Both the position numbers and the translations under genes were made by a program. Below are positions 1-7,310 of a stretch of DNA of 12,434 nucleotides, piece by piece; positions within the stretch are counted from its first letter, which is position 1; each line of letters starts with the position of its first letter. A model generated the notes under the pieces. That model was not told the origin of the DNA. It ran no database searches and saw only the letters and a program-made list of their open reading frames with translations. The stretch is from Gammaproteobacteria bacterium (lineage in GTDB: Bacteria; Pseudomonadota; Gammaproteobacteria; Steroidobacterales; GCA-2729495): the NCBI GenBank assembly GCA_023383735.1, contig JAHDYN010000019.1, positions 1 through 12,434 of the forward strand, in the 5' to 3' direction.

Positions 1-41
1 GGAAACGCCGCTCTGACCCCGATCCCGCAACCTGACCAACC

Positions 42-62
42 GGCGGATAAAACCTATCCGCC
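42..62 (-). terminator. Possible terminator hairpin after the HU-family gene
   Basis: An 8-bp perfect inverted repeat (GGCGGATA at 42-49 and TATCCGCC at 55-62) with a 5-base loop lies 17 bases past the stop codon of the minus-strand HU gene. There is no T-run after the stem on the minus strand, so if it terminates transcription it is not a canonical intrinsic terminator. It could also protect the 3' end of the mRNA. Confidence 0.35.
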
Positions 63-79
63 CGCCGGATCAGCTCGAC

Positions 80-391
80 TCAGTTGACCATCTCTTTGAG
101 GTTCTTCAGCGCCAGCACGCGCACCTTCTTGGAAGCCGGCTTGGCCTTGAAGGTCATCTTGGCGCCGGTGAAGGGGTTGACGCCTTCGCGGGCTTTGGTG
201 GCCGGCTTCTTCACGACCTTGAGCTTGACCAGACCCGGCAGCGTGAACTGGCTGGTGCTGCGCAGGCTCTTCTTGATGACGCCATTCAGGGAATCGAGCA
301 CGGCGCTGATCTGCTTGCGGGACAGGTCCGTGTCCTTGGCAATGTGGTTCAGGATTTCTGACTTGGTCGGTGCACGGGCGGTTTTCGCCAT
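80..391 (-). CDS. HU/IHF-family DNA-binding protein
   Basis: A 103-residue basic protein of the bacterial HU/IHF histone-like family, which binds and bends DNA as a dimer in the nucleoid. The N-terminal half (about 8-45) is the helical dimerisation part, with TKSEILNHIA and DLSRKQISAVLDSL. The C-terminal half has the beta-arm region, with VNPFTGAKMTF at 71-81; Pro73 sits where HU and IHF carry the DNA-intercalating proline. The tail LKNLKEMV matches the family's closing helix. The FTLPGLVKLKVVKKPATKAR version marks a divergent proteobacterial HU branch rather than HupA, HupB or IHF. The open frame extends 23 codons upstream, but the ATG at 391 is preceded by GAGGAG with a 9-base spacer (401-406) and starts the conserved MAKT sequence. 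The gene is monocistronic and divergent from the riboswitch-controlled gene. Confidence 0.93.
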   Translation of the reverse strand: MAKTARAPTKSEILNHIAKDTDLSRKQISAVLDSLNGVIKKSLRSTSQFTLPGLVKLKVVKKPATKAREGVNPFTGAKMTFKAKPASKKVRVLALKNLKEMVN

Positions 392-434
392 CTCGAAGTA
401 CTCCTCAGGGTGATGTGATTGTTCGCAGATGTTA

Positions 435-463
435 ACTATAAACGGGCTGCGACAGTACATAAA
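435..463 (-). promoter_or_regulatory. Candidate sigma-70 promoter for the HU-family gene
   Basis: On the minus strand a good -10 hexamer TATAGT (435-440) lies about 44 bases before the HU start codon. Seventeen bases upstream is a weak -35, TTTATG (458-463). The surrounding A/T-rich patch stands out from the GC-rich neighbourhood. The assignment is by eye. Confidence 0.35.
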
Positions 464-515
464 CAGGCAATCTGGACAATATCCCCGACCAATAGCACAG
501 ATCCTGCGACTGCTG

Positions 516-544
516 TTGACGCCCTCTTCCGCACCGATGAGTAT
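516..544 (+). promoter_or_regulatory. Candidate promoter of the riboswitch transcript
   Basis: TTGACG (516-521, five of six to the -35 consensus) is followed after 17 bases by GAGTAT (539-544), a weak -10. Such a promoter would start transcription at about 551, which is exactly where the first pairing strand of the c-di-GMP aptamer begins. That agreement is the main reason for proposing it. Confidence 0.45.
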
Positions 545-550
545 CGCCAG

Positions 551-637
551 CCACTGCCCAGGGCAAACCCGTCGAAAGACGGGGGCGCAAAGCTTCCGGT
601 CTAAGGGGAATTCCTATGACAGCGGGGTTACCAGTGG
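551..637 (+). promoter_or_regulatory. Cyclic di-GMP-I (GEMM-I) riboswitch
   Basis: All hallmark parts of the GEMM-I aptamer are present in order. P1 closes with CCACTG (551-556) against CAGTGG (632-637). The conserved CAGGGCAAACC follows at 559-569. A hairpin with a GAAA tetraloop comes next (stem 568-573/578-583, loop 574-577), then GGCGCAAAGC (584-593). The second arm carries the 11-nt tetraloop receptor, CTAAG (601-605) with TATGA (615-619), and ends in AGCGGGGTTACC (621-632). From the known Vc2 aptamer structure, the ligand-contacting G20 corresponds to G562, the stacking A47 to A589, and the second guanine contact (C92) to one of the C bases at 631-632. The RNA senses the second messenger c-di-GMP, which usually controls motility, adhesion and biofilm genes. 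The aptamer overlaps the Shine-Dalgarno sequence and ATG of the downstream gene, with no separate terminator or anti-Shine-Dalgarno platform visible after it. The family assignment is very secure; the direction of control (on or off) is not. Confidence 0.95.
602..608 (+). promoter_or_regulatory. Ribosome binding site embedded in the c-di-GMP aptamer
   Basis: TAAGGGG pairs with the anti-Shine-Dalgarno sequence over seven positions with one wobble, and sits 7 bases before the ATG at 616. It overlaps the 5' strand of the aptamer's tetraloop receptor, so folding of the ligand-bound aptamer should compete with ribosome binding. Confidence 0.55.
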
Positions 638-1686
638 GGGTCCCGGCGTGGCCGCGATTCCCGGTTAACTTGCTACTTGCCGTGCTTCTCACCGGCTATG
701 CCTCGCAGGCGCTGGCCATCACCGATCGTGCCCGACCGGATATCAGCATCGCTGTACCGACGGGCGCAGGCACCTACAGCACGAACGCTGCGTTGCTGAG
801 CATCGGCGGCATCGCCAGCGATGATGTCGGGGTCACAAAGGTCACCTGGTACAACAGCCGCGGCGGCCGGGGCACGGCCAACGGCACCAGCAGCTGGTCT
901 GTCAGCAACATCAGGCTTCTGACCGGCAGCAACAAGATCTATGTGCGCGCCTACGACGCCAGGGGCCGCTCGCGCACGGCGCAGCTGACCGTGACTTACA
1001 GCGCCACCGCACCTGTACCTGCTCCGACACCGGCACCGGCACCGGAGCCAACGCCGGCACCGGCGCCAGAACCTACACCTGCACCGGCTCCAACTCCGGC
1101 ACCTGCGCCTGTACCAGAACCGGCACCCGCACCCGCACCCGCGGTCAACAATCCGCCCTCGATCTCCGGCACGCCGGCAACCAGCGTGCAGTCGAGTGCT
1201 GCCTGGAGCTTCACGCCCACCGCTTCAGACCCGGAGGGCAATCCGCTCACCTTCAGCGTGATGGGCGCGCCAGGCTGGGCCCGCTTCAATCCGGCCACCG
1301 GCCAGCTCAGCGGCACGCCGGGTCCAAACGACCTGGGCAGCACGGAAGGCATCGTGATCACCGTCAGCGATGGCAGCGGCTATGCGTCCCTGCCGGCTTT
1401 CACGCTGGTCGTGCGGCCGAACACCTCGGGCACGGCGCTGGTCTCCTGGCAGCCGCCAACGCAGCGCACGGACGGCTCGGCGCTCAGCAATCTGGTCGGC
1501 TATCACCTGTATTACGGCACCCGCGCGGACGCGCTCACCCAGACCATCAACCTCAATAACGGCGGCCTCAGCAGCTACATGGTTGAAGGGCTGAGCACGG
1601 GCACCTGGTACTTTGCCATCGTCGCCTGCGACAGCACGGGCACGGACAGCGCCCTGTCGAACATCGCCTCGAAGACCATCCTGTAA
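616..1686 (+). CDS. Secreted Ig-like/fibronectin type III protein under c-di-GMP riboswitch control
   Basis: A 356-residue exported protein. Residues 14-34 form a signal peptide with Arg14, a hydrophobic VNLLLAVLLTGYA core and an ALA cleavage site. Next come a bacterial Ig-like beta domain (about 41-128), a Pro-Ala-rich linker (about 131-176), a putative Ig/cadherin-like domain (179-266, with ASDPEGNPLTFSV and PATGQLSGTP) and a C-terminal fibronectin type III-like domain (272-356, with GYHLYYGT and WYFAIVACDS). No catalytic motif is seen, so an adhesive, matrix or surface-binding role is the likeliest reading; this is inference. The start is uncertain. ATG 616 has the best ribosome site, but both lie inside the riboswitch. 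In-frame alternatives are GTG 634 (still in P1, keeps Arg14) and TTG 670 (leaves a signal peptide without a positive charge). The leader shows regulation by c-di-GMP. The gene is convergent with the lipoprotein hydrolase. Confidence 0.85.
   Translation: MTAGLPVGVPAWPRFPVNLLLAVLLTGYASQALAITDRARPDISIAVPTGAGTYSTNAALLSIGGIASDDVGVTKVTWYNSRGGRGTANGTSSWSVSNIRLLTGSNKIYVRAYDARGRSRTAQLTVTYSATAPVPAPTPAPAPEPTPAPAPEPTPAPAPTPAPAPVPEPAPAPAPAVNNPPSISGTPATSVQSSAAWSFTPTASDPEGNPLTFSVMGAPGWARFNPATGQLSGTPGPNDLGSTEGIVITVSDGSGYASLPAFTLVVRPNTSGTALVSWQPPTQRTDGSALSNLVGYHLYYGTRADALTQTINLNNGGLSSYMVEGLSTGTWYFAIVACDSTGTDSALSNIASKTIL
1012..1143 (+). repeat. In-frame Pro-Ala repeat tract
   Basis: About 44 codons made almost only of Pro and Ala, with periodic Thr, Glu and Val in PAPxP units. 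The DNA is imperfectly repetitive (variations on GCACCGGCACCGGAGCC). It encodes a stiff extended linker between the N-terminal Ig domain and the two C-terminal beta domains. The tract is prone to length change by slippage in whole codons. Confidence 0.85.
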
Positions 1687-1689
1687 CGA

Positions 1690-1733
1690 GCACCGGAACG
1701 GTGCAGACCGACGCTAGAACGTGGTCTGCACCG
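1690..1733. terminator. Hairpin(s) between convergent genes
   Basis: An 11-bp perfect inverted repeat (CGGTGCAGACC at 1699-1709, GGTCTGCACCG at 1723-1733) with a 13-base loop covers the stop codon of the minus-strand hydrolase. The same CGGTGC arm can instead pair with GCACCG at 1690-1695 across a GAA loop. No T-tract follows on either strand. A bidirectional transcription barrier or 3'-end stabiliser is likely from its position between convergent genes. Confidence 0.5.
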
Positions 1734-2952
1734 GCTCCAGCGTGAGCACCCCGGGCACCACGATCGGCGTGGTGGCATCGACCAGATCCACATCGACCAG
1801 CACGGTCTGGTCGACGCCGGCGGCCGGGATCGGAAAGCTGCCGCCTTCTACATAGATCGCGATATCCAGCGTATAGCTGCCCGGAAAACCGTCGAAGCCC
1901 AGGTACTGCACCGGGATCTGGTAACTGCGCTCGTCACCGCCCACTGCGCCCGGCGCGAAATTGAGGTTGAGAAAAGCGAGCGGCGCCTCGCCGATCGGCT
2001 GCCGGGTTCCGGCCGGGTACAGCACGGCCACCCCCTGCACCGGGGCCGGGATGCCCGAGGGATAGCGCAGCGTGAAGCTGAGCGTGGTATCGGCATTGCC
2101 GAGCGCCCGCTGGTTGCCACCGCCGGGCGGCGGCTCATCCTGCGGCACCCGATCGGACAGGCCGCGGAAGAAGTCCCAGATCGCCACATTGGCAAAGCCC
2201 GGCCAGCCATGTGCCGCATTGCCCGCACCCTGGCCCTCCTGATGGAGGCACCACTGGACGGGATAGTCGGAAGGCCCTGGCGCGTGGTCGACGCATTCGG
2301 GCACGACCCCGGGATTGCTGGTGTTGAGGTTGAAGCCGTTGTACAGCGTCCAGAACCGGTGCCCGAGCTGGGCCACGCCGATCGGCACCAGCGGATCGTA
2401 CTGGCCCTGGATCTGCAGCACCGCGACCGCACCCACACAGCTGGTGGCCGTCAACGAGCCGGCCACCGGCGCAATGGCCCGGATCCGGTTGCCGTAGCGG
2501 CAACCGAGTTCATGAGCAAAGCCGCCGCCGCTGCTGTGGCCGGTGATGTATAGCCGGCTGGCATCGAAATCCAGCTGCGCAGCCAGACGCTCGAGCAGGT
2601 CCTCGAACATCTGGAAATCATTGGCGAAATCCCATTGGTTGATGTTCGCGGCATTGGGCAACGCATCGGGGTATACCAGGATCGCCCCGTCACCCACCAC
2701 CTCGCGCAGCCGGTAATCATCGAGCCATGCGGCGTGGCTGCCGCCCGTGCCGTGATAGGCAATGATCAGCGGCCGGGGCGCGCCTGCCGGGTCATAGTCG
2801 CTGGGCAGGTCCAGATAATAGCTGCGCTGCAGGCCGCCAGAACTGATCGTCTGGGGGCCGGTAACGGGCACCGTCGTATTGCTGTTGTCGTCGAAACACC
2901 CGGCGACCAGCAGGCACAGGGCCAGCAGACCCGGATGGCGGACATGAGGCAT
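1714..2952 (-). CDS. Lipoprotein alpha/beta-hydrolase, PHB-depolymerase/LpqC/feruloyl-esterase type
   Basis: A 412-residue secreted esterase-like lipoprotein. The start at 2952 gives a lipoprotein signal (hydrophobic 8-18, lipobox LVAGC, Cys19) and has GGAG 8 bases upstream; the longer frame to 3042 would bury this signal. Phe follows Cys19, so outer-membrane sorting is expected. The hydrolase core (about 35-265) has the oxyanion loop YHGTGG (66-71), the nucleophile elbow GHSSG with Ser140, a likely acid Asp186 in GQYDPLVP and a likely catalytic His248 in AHGWPG. These are the landmarks of the secreted polyhydroxyalkanoate depolymerase, LpqC and feruloyl-esterase family. A Gly-Pro hinge (about 273-280) leads to a beta-rich C-terminal domain (about 285-412) that I do not recognise; it may bind a polymer or pack on the core. 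The substrate cannot be told from sequence: PHA oligomers, aryl esters and other esters are all possible. Confidence 0.88.
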   Translation of the reverse strand: MPHVRHPGLLALCLLVAGCFDDNSNTTVPVTGPQTISSGGLQRSYYLDLPSDYDPAGAPRPLIIAYHGTGGSHAAWLDDYRLREVVGDGAILVYPDALPNAANINQWDFANDFQMFEDLLERLAAQLDFDASRLYITGHSSGGGFAHELGCRYGNRIRAIAPVAGSLTATSCVGAVAVLQIQGQYDPLVPIGVAQLGHRFWTLYNGFNLNTSNPGVVPECVDHAPGPSDYPVQWCLHQEGQGAGNAAHGWPGFANVAIWDFFRGLSDRVPQDEPPPGGGNQRALGNADTTLSFTLRYPSGIPAPVQGVAVLYPAGTRQPIGEAPLAFLNLNFAPGAVGGDERSYQIPVQYLGFDGFPGSYTLDIAIYVEGGSFPIPAAGVDQTVLVDVDLVDATTPIVVPGVLTLEPVQTTF

Positions 2953-3169
2953 GGTTGCTGCTCCGGCGGACTTCGCTGCAGTATTGCACCATGGACATCG
3001 GCCTGGCACCACATCGCGGCCAGCCGCACGGAAAGGATGCAAACCGCACCGTGATCAGACAGAATAAGAAAATAGACCTGCATTACAGACGGGTATATTA
3101 ATTGCGCCGATCAACGTGGCCGGGCTGGGCAGCCTGAGTCGTAACCAACCTGAATCTGGGGAAACACGA
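2953..3169. promoter_or_regulatory. Divergent intergenic region with a candidate -10 element
   Basis: This 217-base spacer separates the leftward hydrolase from the rightward Ig-repeat protein and must hold both promoters. An A/T-rich patch at about 3056-3102 stands out. Within it TATATT (3094-3099) is a good plus-strand -10, but no convincing -35 lies at 16-18 bases. No second c-di-GMP aptamer or sigma-54 element is seen. GGGGAAA (3158-3164) serves as ribosome site for the gene at 3170. Confidence 0.4.
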
Positions 3170-5101
3170 ATGAAGAAGATACTGAGTTTGGCGGCTCTGG
3201 TGGGCATGACCAGCGTGGGGGTGGCCAATGCAGCGCCCGTCACTGCCACCATGGTGAGCGTTGGCAGCTACAGCAAGAGCGCAGCAAGCGCATCGCCCTG
3301 GACGCCAACCGCCTCCAACACGGTGACCTGGACCTTCGACACCGCCACCAATACCCTGGCGATGGCGAGCGGCACTTATTCCTACATCGTCAAGGTCGGC
3401 GCCACGCCGCTGATGACCCACACGATGACCGGCGTCTCGATGAGCACCGGCAACGCAACCGGTGCAACCTGGACCTGTACCGAAGGTTTCTTCGGCGGAA
3501 TCGTCGGTTCGAACATCTGCGGTAACTACAGCTATGGTGGCAACTTCATCAACGACAGCACCTACAACGCGAGCACCCCGGATGCCATCTCAGCAACCGT
3601 AACCATCGGCGGCGACGATGCTGCTATTGGCCCGCCGCAGACGCTGGTCAACAGCTACAGCAACTTCACGGCTGCCACACCGGTTGCCGGTGCGGCGGTC
3701 GGCTTCCAGCGGTACACGTTCAACAACGGTCAGGACCTGGTACCTGGTGCCGGCGATGCCGCGACCGGCTTCGATGCCGGTTACGTCTATACCTTTGATA
3801 TCGCTGTGGCAGCAGCGGCGGACGCCGTCGATGACGGCCCGGTGGATGTACCGGAAAGTACAGCCACAAATATTGTCGTCGGTGCGAATGACGTCAACTT
3901 CACTGACCCGGTCACTGTCACCGTCACCACTCCTGCCGCCAAGGGTACGGCCACCCCCACCAATTCACCGGGTGCGGCCGCTGGCCAGACCATCAGCTAC
4001 ACCTCAAACGTTGCAGCAACGGGCACGGATACCTTTGTCTACACCATGACTGACGGCGTCAACACCGATACCGCGACGGTGACGGTCAACATCCTCTCCG
4101 TCGGTGCTAACGACGATTCAGCCACTACTACGCGTGGTGTACCTGTGACTGTCTATCCGGCCAGAAACGATACGAACTTCACGCCCGACACGATTACCCT
4201 CACTCCCGGTGCCTGCACCTCCGGTTCAGGCGCGATTGTGGTGACATCCGGTAATGGCGGTCCCAAACAGGATGTGCTGGTCACCTATACGCCGCCGGCC
4301 AATAATCCGGCCTCAGGCAGCACAACGACACTCAACGACAGCTGCGCCTATACGATTACCAATGGGCCGCAATCCGGTGGCGCCAACATCCTGGTCGCGG
4401 TCACTAACTCGGTGCCAGCTGCCATCGGCGGCGCTGCTTCAGCGGCGATCTCCACTGCCGGTGTCACCCCGGGAGGCCAGACGGCAACCTTCACGGCACC
4501 TGGCAGCGGTGGCAACTTGGGCAATACGCCAATCCAGTCGATCGTCGCAACTGACCCGGCTCACGGTGCTACCAGTGTTGCGGGCAATGTCATTACCTAT
4601 ACCTTGGACGCTAACGACTTTTTCACCGGTAGCGATACCTTCACCTATACCATCACCGACCTTGATGGTGAAACCAGCACGTCGTCCAATGTCACAGTGA
4701 CAATTACGGACGTTCTGCCGACCATCGCCGACGACACGATCACCACGGATGTGGATACGGCCTCTGCAGCCAAGACCCTGACCATCACGGCCGGCAACGG
4801 GTCGCCCACCCAGCACGTGCTGGCGGTGACCACCCCCGGCACCAACGGCGACTGCACGCTCTCGGCCGCCAATGCCACCGGCACGGTCACCTACACCCCG
4901 GATGCGGGATACACGGGTGCTGACAGCTGCGTCCTGACCCTCACCGACGGTGACGGCGATACCGACACGGCAACCATCAGCATCACGGTCAATGCCGCCG
5001 ACGACATCAGACTGCCGGGTGGCAGCAGCTCCATGGATCTCTGGAGCCTCTCGCTGCTGGGCAGCCTGCCGCTGCTGATGCGCCGCCGCCGGCGCAGCTG
5101 A
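3170..5101 (+). CDS. Secreted Ig/cadherin-like repeat protein with C-terminal sorting tail
   Basis: A 643-residue surface or secreted protein. The start at 3170 (MKKILSLAALVG...) gives a classic signal peptide cut near ANA-21 and has GGGGAAA upstream; an in-frame ATG at 3116 would add an uncharacteristic leader. Residues 22-215 form an unrecognised N-terminal module with Cys103, Cys117 and aromatic/Gly-rich strands. Four Ig/cadherin-like repeats follow (about 218-308, 312-413, 414-514, 516-609). They are rich in Thr, Asp and Ala, with recurring signatures such as GTDTFVYTMTDG, GSDTFTYTITDLDG and GADSCVLTLTDGDGD. Asp-rich loops suggest calcium binding (inference). The protein ends in LPGGSSSMDLW (615-625), a hydrophobic stretch to 637 and RRRRR, the layout of GlyGly-CTERM-type sorting signals processed by a rhombosortase or related protease. 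It is transcribed alone and closed by the terminator at 5124-5153. Ligand and role are unknown; adhesin or biofilm matrix protein is plausible. Confidence 0.88.
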   Translation: MKKILSLAALVGMTSVGVANAAPVTATMVSVGSYSKSAASASPWTPTASNTVTWTFDTATNTLAMASGTYSYIVKVGATPLMTHTMTGVSMSTGNATGATWTCTEGFFGGIVGSNICGNYSYGGNFINDSTYNASTPDAISATVTIGGDDAAIGPPQTLVNSYSNFTAATPVAGAAVGFQRYTFNNGQDLVPGAGDAATGFDAGYVYTFDIAVAAAADAVDDGPVDVPESTATNIVVGANDVNFTDPVTVTVTTPAAKGTATPTNSPGAAAGQTISYTSNVAATGTDTFVYTMTDGVNTDTATVTVNILSVGANDDSATTTRGVPVTVYPARNDTNFTPDTITLTPGACTSGSGAIVVTSGNGGPKQDVLVTYTPPANNPASGSTTTLNDSCAYTITNGPQSGGANILVAVTNSVPAAIGGAASAAISTAGVTPGGQTATFTAPGSGGNLGNTPIQSIVATDPAHGATSVAGNVITYTLDANDFFTGSDTFTYTITDLDGETSTSSNVTVTITDVLPTIADDTITTDVDTASAAKTLTITAGNGSPTQHVLAVTTPGTNGDCTLSAANATGTVTYTPDAGYTGADSCVLTLTDGDGDTDTATISITVNAADDIRLPGGSSSMDLWSLSLLGSLPLLMRRRRRS

Positions 5102-5123
5102 TACCGGCTGACACGAGTGCCGT

Positions 5124-5153
5124 AAAAAACCCCGCTTCGGCGGGGTTTTTTTT
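5124..5153. terminator. Bidirectional Rho-independent terminator
   Basis: A 6-bp GC stem (CCCCGC 5130-5135, GCGGGG 5140-5145) is closed by a TTCG tetraloop. It is flanked by six A bases on the left and eight T bases on the right, so it works in both directions. It serves the Ig-repeat gene on the plus strand and the marC-like gene on the minus strand, which converge here. Confidence 0.95.
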
Positions 5154-5198
5154 CTAAAAGGTGCCAGATTTATTTTCTTTGCCCTGCAGGAGCCGCTC

Positions 5199-5825
5199 CT
5201 AACCCAGTGCCGGGAACAACTGCATCAGGCCGTCGGCCATGATCTCCACGGCCAGCGCGGCCAGGATCAGGCCCATCAGACGCGTCATGACGTTGATGCC
5301 GGTGCGCCCGAGCAGGCGGGCGATGCGGCCCGAAGCCAGAAAGGCCAGGTACACGGCGATGCCAACCACCAGTCCGTAGCCGACCAGTATCGCCAGCTCC
5401 CACCAGTACCGCGTGCGCTCGGCATAGATCACCATCGTCGAGATGGTCGCCGGGCCGGTGAGCAGCGGAATGGTCAGCGGCACCACGGCGATGCTCGATC
5501 CGGCATCGAGTTTCTCTTCGCCTTCACTCATGTCGGTCGGCCTGGTTTCAGCTGGCTGCGCGTTCAGCATCTGCAGGGCGCTGATCAGCAGCAGCAGCCC
5601 GCCACCGACTTGGAAGGATGCGATCGAGATGCCGAAGAACTCGATGATCCGCAAACCCGCGAGAGCGCTGAGCGCAATCACCAGGAACGCCGTCAGGGCG
5701 CTGACACGCATGGTGTGCGCGCGCTGTGCGTGATTCAGGCCATGCGTGAAGTGGATGAAGAACGGCACGACGCCGATCGGATTGACGATCGCCAGCAGGG
5801 CGATCAGGGGTTTCATCAGGTCCAT
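5199..5825 (-). CDS. MarC family membrane protein
   Basis: A 208-residue protein with six predicted membrane segments. It belongs to the MarC family (MarC, YchE, YhgN), whose transport role is poorly defined; the E. coli member is not needed for multiple antibiotic resistance despite its name. Family landmarks are NPIGVVPFF (15-23), FQVGGGLLLLISALQMLN (71-88), IAVVPLTIPLLTGPATI (112-128) and the closing RLMGLILAALAVEIMADGL (182-200). A charged loop at 92-108 separates the two three-helix halves. No Shine-Dalgarno sequence precedes the ATG at 5825; a TATACT box lies 7 bases before it, so the mRNA could be leaderless from a local promoter. Alternatively it is read through from the cardiolipin synthase gene, whose stop is 43 bases upstream. 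ATG at 5816 is a possible alternative start. Confidence 0.93.
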   Translation of the reverse strand: MDLMKPLIALLAIVNPIGVVPFFIHFTHGLNHAQRAHTMRVSALTAFLVIALSALAGLRIIEFFGISIASFQVGGGLLLLISALQMLNAQPAETRPTDMSEGEEKLDAGSSIAVVPLTIPLLTGPATISTMVIYAERTRYWWELAILVGYGLVVGIAVYLAFLASGRIARLLGRTGINVMTRLMGLILAALAVEIMADGLMQLFPALG

Positions 5826-5832
5826 GTGGCCG

Positions 5833-5838
5833 AGTATA
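5833..5838 (-). promoter_or_regulatory. Candidate -10 box giving a leaderless marC-like transcript
   Basis: TATACT on the minus strand matches five of six -10 positions and predicts a transcription start at about 5825-5826, the A of the start codon or one base before it. The -35 region (near 5856-5861) is poor. The decamer CCTATACTCG containing it recurs at 7886-7895. Confidence 0.35.
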
Positions 5839-5868
5839 GGCCGCGAATTGGCCCGGGAGGCTGCCGGC

Positions 5869-7281
<1,413 letters not shown>

Positions 7282-7310
7282 CTCAGCACCTGGCCCGGGC
7301 CGGAATGCCG

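Noticed and set aside
996..1361. Minus-strand open frame with Gly-Ala repeats
   Set aside because: It is the antisense shadow of the Pro-Ala linker; no ribosome site and no family resemblance.
2953..3042. N-terminal extension of the lipoprotein hydrolase to the ATG at 3042
   Set aside because: The added 30 residues are not a signal sequence and would bury the lipobox; the ATG at 2952 has its own ribosome site.
3053..3169. A second c-di-GMP riboswitch or sigma-54 promoter before the Ig-repeat gene
   Set aside because: The aptamer hallmarks (GGGCAAACC, GCAAAGC, tetraloop receptor) are absent, and no GG/GC pair with -24/-12 spacing fits.
3830..5000. Internal repeats of the Ig-repeat gene as a DNA repeat or CRISPR-like array
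   Set aside because: Similarity is at protein level with long, diverged units; there are no identical short repeats with regular spacers.
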